From: Bacillota bacterium
GTDB lineage: Bacteria; Bacillota; Dethiobacteria; DTU022
Assembly: GCA_012510625.1 (NCBI GenBank)
Contig: JAAZHP010000129.1
Coordinates: forward strand, 1-6,209
Direction of reading: 5' to 3'
Length of the DNA stretch: 6,209 nucleotides
In this document: piece after piece, positions 1 to 5,275 of the stretch
How the letters are laid out: each line of letters opens with the position of its first letter
How positions within the stretch are numbered: the first letter of the stretch is position 1
The notes under the pieces: model-generated
Seen by the model: the letters and a program-made list of their open reading frames with translations, nothing else
The model's database searches: none
What the model was told of the DNA's origin: nothing
Made by a program: the position numbers and the translations under genes

Positions 1-3
1 CTC

Positions 4-23
4 GGGCGGCTCATGAGCCGCCC
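4..23. repeat. Perfect 20-base palindrome
   Basis: The bases GGGCGGCTCATGAGCCGCCC are identical to their reverse complement over all 20 positions. CCTAC follows on the right. It resembles the GTAGGGGCG...CGCCCCTAC intergenic palindromes that I recall as dispersed repeats in several bacterial genomes. There is no T-run on either side, so it does not look like an intrinsic terminator. It may extend past the left edge. Confidence 0.7.
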
Positions 24-56
24 CTACAACCCTTAACCGGGGCAGCTTCCTTTTAA

Positions 57-85
57 TGTCATTCTGAGCGTAAGCGAAGAATCTC
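57..85 (+). repeat. Left inverted-repeat arm (TGTCATTC...GAATCTC)
   Basis: This 29-base unit begins TGTCATTCTGAG and ends GAAGAATCTC. It matches from memory a short intergenic sequence (GTCATTCTGAGCG...GAAGAATCT) seen in many unrelated bacterial genomes. A divergent copy in opposite orientation lies at 185-212; the two share the outer TGTCATTC and the inner GAATCTC. Confidence 0.65.
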
Positions 86-127
86 AAGGCTCCCCCCTTT
101 GAAAAAGGGGGGCCGGGGGGGATTTAA
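86..127. repeat. C6T3/A3G6 hairpin repeat with trailing G-run
   Basis: CCCCCCTTT (92-100) pairs perfectly with AAAGGGGGG (104-112) around a GAA loop. CC and a run of seven G (115-121) follow, then ATTTAA. On the minus strand this reads AAATCCCCCCGGCCCCCC and onward, a form I recognise as a widely dispersed intergenic repeat. It lies between the two inverted arms. No function is known to me. Confidence 0.6.
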
Positions 128-169
128 CATATCGGGCGGCCATGGAAGCCAGTTGAGAGGTGAGAAGAG

Positions 170-201
170 AGAAGTTGGAGGTAAGAGATTCTCCAATTTC
201 T
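170..201. repeat. Inverted repeat in a purine-rich stretch
   Basis: AGAAGTTGGAG (170-180) and CTCCAATTTCT (191-201) are complementary at 10 of 11 positions around a 10-base loop. The preceding bases (152-187) are almost all purine on the plus strand, with recurring GAG, GAAG and GAGGT words. The inverted repeat overlaps the right arm at 185-212, so the two structures could not fold at the same time. Confidence 0.5.
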
Positions 202-212
202 AAGGAATGACA
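185..212 (-). repeat. Right inverted-repeat arm, divergent copy of 57-85
   Basis: Read on the minus strand this begins TGTCATTC and ends GAGAATCTC, matching both ends of the unit at 57-85; the middle differs. Together the two arms bracket about 100 bases, giving a 156-base structure (57-212) shaped like a miniature inverted-repeat element. Its outer end adjoins the terminator-like hairpin. Confidence 0.55.
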
Positions 213-240
213 GAAAGGGCTGCCTTTCCGGGACAGCCCC
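211..240 (-). terminator. Candidate Rho-independent terminator after ymfH
   Basis: On the minus strand GGGCTG (239-234) pairs perfectly with CAGCCC (222-217). After one bulged T, a further CC/GG extends the stem, with a loop of about six bases. The stem is followed by TTTCTGT, a short and imperfect T-run. It lies about 41 bases past the ymfH stop codon, in the right place and direction to end the transcript. The weak T-run leaves open that it is simply a repeat-type hairpin. Confidence 0.45.
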
Positions 241-280
241 TAAGCAGTATTATTTGGTGGCATAGCGCCATAGTTTGCCG

Positions 281-1591
281 TCAGGATTTTTGGGGCAGAA
301 TGACGGAGACGGCGTGTCTTTCAGGAACCAGGACCTCTTCCAGAAGCGACTGCACCTCCTCCAGGGTTATCTGATGCAGTATGGCCGGGTAGTTGAACAG
401 GTCGCTGCCCCGGAAGCGGTATGCAAGGTAGTTGTTGGCAACAAACTCCAGGGAATTAAAGCGGCGCATGAAGCTGCCCAGCCGGTTGCGCCGGTGGCGC
501 TCGAACTGCTCTGCGCTGAAACCTTCCCGCCTGGCCCTGGCTATGGCCTCCATGATCCGCTCATAAAGAGTTCCGGGGTCCCTGGTCTCGCCCCCGATGA
601 GAACGAAGCCGTAGCTGGGCTCGGCGGTATAACCGGCGGTGAAGCGGTCGTCAATGAGCGTATCCTCGTAGAGCTCGTTAAAAAGCGGCTCGCTGGGCGC
701 GAAAATGATGTCCAGCATAATCTCCATGGCGCTCTCCCGGCGCAGCAGCGCGTCGCCTTCAAGCCGCGTTAACGCCGGATCCTTGAAACCCAGATTGAAG
801 AGCGGCTCAGAGACAACCATCTCCCGGGAGATGCGCTGCCGCGCTACCGTCTCAGGCTCATCCGGGTAGAGCCGGATAATCTCTCCAAGCTCCCTGTAAT
901 TGCGCCGGGCTATATTCTCATCGACCTGCCGCCGGACCTGCTCCGGATCGAGATCGCCTGCTACGAAAAGGGCCATGTTGCCGGGATGGTAAAAGCGGCG
1001 GTAGCATTGATAGAGAAGCTCCGGCGTGATCCGGGCGATGCTCTCTACCGTGCCGGCGATATCTTCACGCACCGGGTGGCGGTGGTAGAGCGACTGCAGC
1101 AGGTCGAAGAAAACCCGCCACTCGGGATTGTCTTCGTACATGCGGATCTCCTGCCCGATAATGCCCTGCTCCTTTCTCACCGTCTCTTCGGTAAAGTAAG
1201 GCTCCTGCACAAAATCGAGCAGCAGCTCGAGGCATTCGGGAAAATGATCGGTCGTGGAAAAGAGATAGCCGGTATACGTGAAGCTGGTAAAGGCGTTGGA
1301 GGAGGCTCCATGGGCTGCAAAACGGTCGAAAACATTCCCCCGCTCGTCCTCAAAGAGTTTATGCTCCAGGAAATGAGCCACCCCTTCGGGGACTGCCACC
1401 TCTTCGCCGGTGCCATCCACCCGGAAGCGATTGTCAATGGAGCCGAAATGGGCCGCAAAGATGGCATACTTTTTCTGATAGCCCGGTTTCGGCAGAACGT
1501 AGAGCGGCATCCCGGGGTAGATTTCATAGCAGAACAAGCTCTCCTGAAGTTCGCTAAATTCGCGTACGCTGTGGCAGTTTTTAGTGGCCAT
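281..1591 (-). CDS. ymfH: YmfH-like M16 zinc metallopeptidase, catalytic subunit
   Basis: This 436-residue protein is the zinc-bearing member of the M16 pair and resembles YmfH of Bacillus. The inverted zinc motif HFLEH is at 73-77 (H73 and H77 as ligands, E76 as the catalytic base). The downstream helix KEQGIIGQE (140-148) supplies the conserved E141 and the likely third ligand E148. The block GASSNAFTSFTYTGYLF (95-111) is the typical M16 substrate-strand region. The C-terminal domain (about 255-430) has LFNELYEDTLIDDRFTAGY (303-321) where active single-chain M16 enzymes carry the RExxGLAY signature, so the Arg/Tyr function seems to be left to the YmfF partner. There is no signal peptide, so it is expected to be cytoplasmic. 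The ATG start overlaps the end of ymfF by 11 bases and has AAAGGA nine bases upstream. It is full length and the last gene before a 280-base gene-free stretch. The natural substrate is unknown. Confidence 0.95.
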   Translation of the reverse strand: MATKNCHSVREFSELQESLFCYEIYPGMPLYVLPKPGYQKKYAIFAAHFGSIDNRFRVDGTGEEVAVPEGVAHFLEHKLFEDERGNVFDRFAAHGASSNAFTSFTYTGYLFSTTDHFPECLELLLDFVQEPYFTEETVRKEQGIIGQEIRMYEDNPEWRVFFDLLQSLYHRHPVREDIAGTVESIARITPELLYQCYRRFYHPGNMALFVAGDLDPEQVRRQVDENIARRNYRELGEIIRLYPDEPETVARQRISREMVVSEPLFNLGFKDPALTRLEGDALLRRESAMEIMLDIIFAPSEPLFNELYEDTLIDDRFTAGYTAEPSYGFVLIGGETRDPGTLYERIMEAIARARREGFSAEQFERHRRNRLGSFMRRFNSLEFVANNYLAYRFRGSDLFNYPAILHQITLEEVQSLLEEVLVPERHAVSVILPQKS

Positions 1592-2879
1592 GCGGCACCG
1601 TCCTTTCTCCGCCCTGCAGCAGGTAAACCGTATCGAGCCGGACCTTCTCCGCTGCGGCTTTTATCTCCCCCGGGCCGATCTCTTCGATCCCCCGGATCAT
1701 CTCATCTGTGGTGTAGAGTTTCCCGCCAATTTCACTGTCCAGCTGGCGGTTGATGAACTGGTATGGATTGTCTTCCCCGGCGCGAAGCTGGTTGATCAGC
1801 CCCCGGCGCGTATTCTCCAGCTCCACATCGCTGATCTGCCCGCGGGCCATCGCCTCGACCTGCTGCTCAATAATCTGCCGCACCTTTTCATACTTGCTCC
1901 CATCGATCCCGGCGGAAATGAGCAAAATTCCCTTATGCCTTTCCAGGCGGGAGTAGACATAATAAGCCAGTCCGGCTTTCTCGCGAACGTTAAGAAATAG
2001 TTTAGAATGCGGAAAGCTCCCCAGAATGCCGTTGTAGACCAGCAGGGCAATGTAGAGCGGATCGCGGTAGGCTATATTGGTGCGGTAGCCCATAACCAGC
2101 TTGGCCTGCTCTACCGGCAGCCTCTCTTCAACAAATCTCGCCTCGGAGGGTTCAAAGTAAACCTCCGTTTCCGGAAGGCCGTCCCCCTGCGGCCCCCGGT
2201 GGAAATGCACCGTCTCCCGGGCCGCCTCCTCCACCCGGCTCGCATCGAGGTCCCCGACGATATAAAGCTCTGCCGGGTTGGCTGAAAGTATCTCGCGGTA
2301 GTAGCGCCAGAGAGAGACGGGGCTGATTTTTTCCAGGTCCGCAATCTGCCCGTACTTGAACACACCGTATCTCTCGCGGGCGCACATGTTCTGCAGGCAT
2401 CTCTCCACGGCATAGAGCGCCTTGTCATTGATCAGGCCCCGGATCAAATTGGCCAGCTGCTCCTTTTCCTGGGCCACATATGAATCCTTGAAACCTCCAT
2501 CCACCACCAGGGGATCGCCCATAAGCCCGCCCAGGATCGACAGGCCGCGGCGCAGCATCTGCCCGTTCTCTCCCACATGCTTCCCGTGGATCATCTCCAG
2601 CGAGCAGGAGATCAAGTGCCGCTCTCCTTTCTTGTGCACGTCAGTGGAGAGCTCGGCGCCGTAAAGCTCTTCCAGCGCCCGGCGCAGGGCCAGGTTGTCA
2701 GGATAAAGACGGCTGCCCCGCTCCAGCACCGAGGGCAGCAGCGCGGTGAGGGTGGCTTTTTCGGCAGAAAGCTCCTGGTGTATGAAGAGGGCCATGCTGA
2801 TGGTCTTAAATTTTGCCGCCGGGATAAAGGTGAGCCGGATCCCGTTCGGCAGCACAGTGTTATAACTGTCCGCTGTCAA
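1581..2879 (-). CDS. ymfF: YmfF-like M16 family protein, non-catalytic subunit
   Basis: This 432-residue protein is an M16 (pitrilysin / processing peptidase) family member resembling YmfF of Bacillus. It has two M16 half-domains, roughly 5-225 and 240-425. The N-terminal domain lacks the zinc motif: where HxxEH would stand it reads LPSVLERG (48-55), so it should not bind the catalytic zinc. The C-terminal domain keeps the family's Arg/Tyr signature, LFLNVREKAGLAYY (294-307), with R299 and Y306 or Y307. In two-subunit bacterial M16 peptidases such a chain pairs with a zinc-bearing partner, and the next gene supplies one. NCBI naming links this family to the EF-P 5-aminopentanol modification in Bacillus; I know of no direct biochemical role and treat that as a label. 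The start is a TTG with a strong GGGAGG eight bases upstream. The 3' end overlaps ymfH by 11 bases, suggesting coupled translation and equal amounts of both subunits. Confidence 0.92.
   Translation of the reverse strand: MTADSYNTVLPNGIRLTFIPAAKFKTISMALFIHQELSAEKATLTALLPSVLERGSRLYPDNLALRRALEELYGAELSTDVHKKGERHLISCSLEMIHGKHVGENGQMLRRGLSILGGLMGDPLVVDGGFKDSYVAQEKEQLANLIRGLINDKALYAVERCLQNMCARERYGVFKYGQIADLEKISPVSLWRYYREILSANPAELYIVGDLDASRVEEAARETVHFHRGPQGDGLPETEVYFEPSEARFVEERLPVEQAKLVMGYRTNIAYRDPLYIALLVYNGILGSFPHSKLFLNVREKAGLAYYVYSRLERHKGILLISAGIDGSKYEKVRQIIEQQVEAMARGQISDVELENTRRGLINQLRAGEDNPYQFINRQLDSEIGGKLYTTDEMIRGIEEIGPGEIKAAAEKVRLDTVYLLQGGERTVPHGH
1601..1610 (-). promoter_or_regulatory. Ribosome binding site of ymfH inside the end of ymfF
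   Basis: On the minus strand GGAGAAAGGA ends nine bases before the ATG at 1591. It lies wholly within the coding part of ymfF, as is common for tightly coupled gene pairs. Confidence 0.65.
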
Positions 2880-2887
2880 ATAGCAAA

Positions 2888-2893
2888 CCTCCC
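2888..2893 (-). promoter_or_regulatory. Ribosome binding site that fixes the TTG start of ymfF
   Basis: The minus strand reads GAGGGAGG (2888-2895), followed by eight bases and then TTG at 2879. The Shine-Dalgarno match is strong and the spacing normal. No ATG or GTG in this frame lies close by. The following residues (NTVLPNGIRL) match the usual beginning of M16 proteins, so the rare TTG is very probably the true start. Confidence 0.75.
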
Positions 2894-2935
2894 TCGGTTG
2901 AATTTCCCAAATTAAGATATTCCATTGATACCCGG

Positions 2936-5275
2936 TTAATCCTGCCGTTCATTTCTTATACCTCTATCTTGCCCCGGGGTGTAACTTTTCTGCATGACCG
3001 TGAGCAAGACCGGAGGCACGACGTAAAGAAGAATTGTAGCCGCCGCCACCACTCCGGAATCGTTCGTCAGCAGCGCGGCGGCGGCGCCGGCCAGGGCGGC
3101 GGTGATGCCGGCTGCCAGGTCGGGGTGCTCTCTCTGCAAACGCTGCCGGAGCCCGCCCGGGTAAAGTGATAACACCACGCAGAGCCCCACCAGGGTAACC
3201 AGGGCCCGCCCCCAGATGGAGTAGCGCACCAGCTTCAAATTCATGCTCATTTTCCGCCCGGCTGTCTCCCAGAAACCGGCCGGGCCGCGCGAGGCGACCA
3301 TTTCGCCGAAAAGTCCCACGTGGGAAGGCGGAAGCTGGGGCAGGCAGACATTCAAGACATAGAGCAGGCCTGCGGCCAGGAGCAAAAAGGCGATCACGCA
3401 AAGTGCCCTTTTCTTTTTCTGCTCCCCCATCCCCGACAGCTCCGCCCAGGCCATTCCAAAGGCTACTGCCGCCGCGAGGGTGCCGCCGAGGTTGGCTCCA
3501 AAATTGGGCGCCGCGAGGATAAAGATAATCAGGACGTAAAAACCAATGATCGCCACATTCAGCAAGGTGGAGACAATTTTCTGCCGCGGCGCTGCGGATT
3601 CTCCGGAGACATATGCCGCCAGGGAAACCGTCCCCAGCAAGGCCGCCCCGATGAGGACACCCATGTATTCGTTGCCCATCCCGTAATAGCGCGCTCCGCC
3701 TACCGGGTCATAGCTGAAAATGGAAAGCTGCTGCAGGGAGGCCCCGGCCAGGGTGTCGATGAGCAGGAGGAAGGCGATGGCCCAGCCGAGCACGGCCCAG
3801 TAGAGATGGCGGCAGCGATGCAGCAGGGAATGCATCAATAAAGCCGGCAGCAGCGCCGCCCCGAGAAGGACGAAGGCGCTCTGCCAGGCTGCCGCCCGGG
3901 GAAATCCGGTCAGCCCGGGGAGCAGAAGCAGAGCCGGCGGGACAAAAATCAGCAGCCGGATCACCCGGGAGAGGGGAGGCAGCAGCGGGCCTATCTTCAG
4001 CAGCAGCCCGGCCAGGGCAGCCAGGAGAGCGGCAACGAGGGCGGCAACATAGCCCTTGAGCAGCGGCGAGCGCTGGCTGGATACCAGTGATGTATGTGAG
4101 CTGAAGCGATCCAGGAAAGCAAGCGCTTCTTCATGGGGAATTATGCCGAAGGATGAGACCGGTCCGGGCGAAGCGCTTCTGCCGCCGCCCTCCAGCAGCG
4201 AGAAGATGAGGGAAACCAGGTCTGTATTCTGCACCAGTCCCGGGCGGCGGGTGGCGGCGCTGAGAAGGAGGCCGGGCTCCTGGCCGGCGGCGGTAAAAAT
4301 AAAAGGGGCCAGCTGCTCCCCGCCTGCCGGCCGGTTCAGCGGCAGCGAAGGCGCCAGCAGGAGCAGGGCTGCGCCCTCCCCGTCGACCAGGGGCAGCAGC
4401 CTCCCGAGCAGCCGGTCCAGGTTCTCCATGGTCGTCCTGAAAAGCGCCTCTCCCCTTGCCGGCGCCAGTTGAGGCCAGTATTCATCCAGCCGGCTGCTGT
4501 CGCCGAACTCCACTACGTGGAGGTGGGCCAGGCTCAAATTTTCAACCACGGCGGAGGCAAGCCTGTCCACGTCCGTCCGCACGCCAAAGGGATAAAGCGG
4601 GTCTTTCCGCAGCAGATCCCTGCCTATCGCTCCGGCAGGCACTTCTCCGCCGTAATCCATGGCCGCCAACACGGCGCTGCGGTTCGGCGCAGCCCCGTCG
4701 GCGTTGCCCCAGACCGCTGCGCTTAAACCTTTTTTCTGCAGCATCTCCCCCATTAGCCCCACCGTGACCGGGTAAGGCAGGGCGCTGTTTCTCACCTGCA
4801 GCGCGGCGGCCTGCAGGTGAAAAAGCGCTCCTTTTGGGGGCTTCCCGGTGCGGCGCTCGAAGATTACTTCGGCCCGCTCCCCCTCGAAGAGCTCGCCCCT
4901 TTCGAAGGCCTCCCTACCCTCCGGTCCGGCCGCCGCCCTGGCTCCGGCGCCGAGGCTCAGGTAGCCGCTTTCGCTGCCCGTCCGCCCGGCGCGCACATTC
5001 ATCAGGGCAACGGCGCCCTGTTCGAGAAGCCGGGCCAGGTTCGGTCCCGCCCTACGGCGAAGATCGCCGTAAGTGAGCCGGTCCGCCAGCAGCAGGATGA
5101 CCCGCCCATCCCCTTCCGCAGCGCCTGTAAACCTGAAAGAGGGCCAGGACTCATCTGGGGCGCGAACCCACTGGAAGAGTAAAAAAACAACCAGTGAGAG
5201 CACCGCCGCTGCTGCTGCAAGGGCAGCAATAAGTTTCCTGCCGGATCCGGTCTTTTTTTTGGGATCAGCGGTCAC
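2936..5275 (-). CDS. Polytopic membrane protein with alkaline-phosphatase-like ectodomain
   Basis: I recognise the architecture but not a characterised function. With a GTG start at 5275 the protein has 779 residues. A short Lys-rich cytoplasmic tail (PKKK, 5-8) precedes one membrane anchor (about 14-35). An extracytoplasmic domain (about 38-405) follows that resembles the alkaline phosphatase / phosphoglyceromutase superfamily: VILLLADRL (59-67, D65 in the position of the first metal ligand), PNLARLLEQGAVALMN (78-93), and a Gly/Ser/Thr-rich block ending LGAGARA (108-114). The usual Asp-His metal motifs near the end of the domain are not visible. The C-terminal half has about ten to eleven hydrophobic segments between 409 and 761, with striking polar blocks GGARYYGMGNEYMG (526-539), APNFGANLGG (589-598) and TNDSG (737-741) that look like functional sites. 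The GTG lies within the glycosyltransferase stop region, with a weak GGGG seven bases upstream. An upstream TTG at 5365 would give 809 residues but has no ribosome binding site and would overlap the glycosyltransferase by 101 bases. A role in surface glycan synthesis or modification is inferred from the neighbour. Confidence 0.85.
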   Translation of the reverse strand: MTADPKKKTGSGRKLIAALAAAAAVLSLVVFLLFQWVRAPDESWPSFRFTGAAEGDGRVILLLADRLTYGDLRRRAGPNLARLLEQGAVALMNVRAGRTGSESGYLSLGAGARAAAGPEGREAFERGELFEGERAEVIFERRTGKPPKGALFHLQAAALQVRNSALPYPVTVGLMGEMLQKKGLSAAVWGNADGAAPNRSAVLAAMDYGGEVPAGAIGRDLLRKDPLYPFGVRTDVDRLASAVVENLSLAHLHVVEFGDSSRLDEYWPQLAPARGEALFRTTMENLDRLLGRLLPLVDGEGAALLLLAPSLPLNRPAGGEQLAPFIFTAAGQEPGLLLSAATRRPGLVQNTDLVSLIFSLLEGGGRSASPGPVSSFGIIPHEEALAFLDRFSSHTSLVSSQRSPLLKGYVAALVAALLAALAGLLLKIGPLLPPLSRVIRLLIFVPPALLLLPGLTGFPRAAAWQSAFVLLGAALLPALLMHSLLHRCRHLYWAVLGWAIAFLLLIDTLAGASLQQLSIFSYDPVGGARYYGMGNEYMGVLIGAALLGTVSLAAYVSGESAAPRQKIVSTLLNVAIIGFYVLIIFILAAPNFGANLGGTLAAAVAFGMAWAELSGMGEQKKKRALCVIAFLLLAAGLLYVLNVCLPQLPPSHVGLFGEMVASRGPAGFWETAGRKMSMNLKLVRYSIWGRALVTLVGLCVVLSLYPGGLRQRLQREHPDLAAGITAALAGAAAALLTNDSGVVAAATILLYVVPPVLLTVMQKSYTPGQDRGIRNERQD

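Larger units (their letters stand above)
1..280. other. Gene-free region made of short intergenic repeats
   Basis: No convincing coding region lies between the left edge and the end of ymfH, and I see no tRNA or other known RNA. Instead the stretch is packed with palindromes and inverted repeats, each listed separately. The mix of GC-rich palindromes, homopolymer runs and a purine-rich strand is unlike the neighbouring genes. Such clusters are typical insertion grounds for small non-autonomous repeats between operons. Confidence 0.7.

Noticed and set aside
104..121. G-quadruplex from the two long G-runs
   Set aside because: There are only two separate G tracts split by CC. A four-tract fold would need zero-length loops, and the hairpin repeat explains the first run.
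1..280. CRISPR array or attachment site
   Set aside because: The repeats are inverted, divergent and not regularly spaced; no integrase, Cas gene or tRNA end is present.
275..772. Plus-strand open frame opposite the ymfH 3' half
   Set aside because: It is the antisense of a strongly supported M16 gene, with no family features of its own. The same holds for the plus-strand frames at 986-1753 and 1584-2000.
2577..2915. Plus-strand open frame of 112 residues reaching into the gap after ymfF
   Set aside because: Most of it is antisense to ymfF, its product shows no recognisable features, and the gap is explained by the ymfF leader.
2880..2935. Promoter for ymfF in the 56-base gap
   Set aside because: A TATCTT word could serve as a -10 box, but the bases 17 upstream (GGATTA) are a poor -35 box. 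The evidence is too weak to list, though an internal promoter is not excluded.
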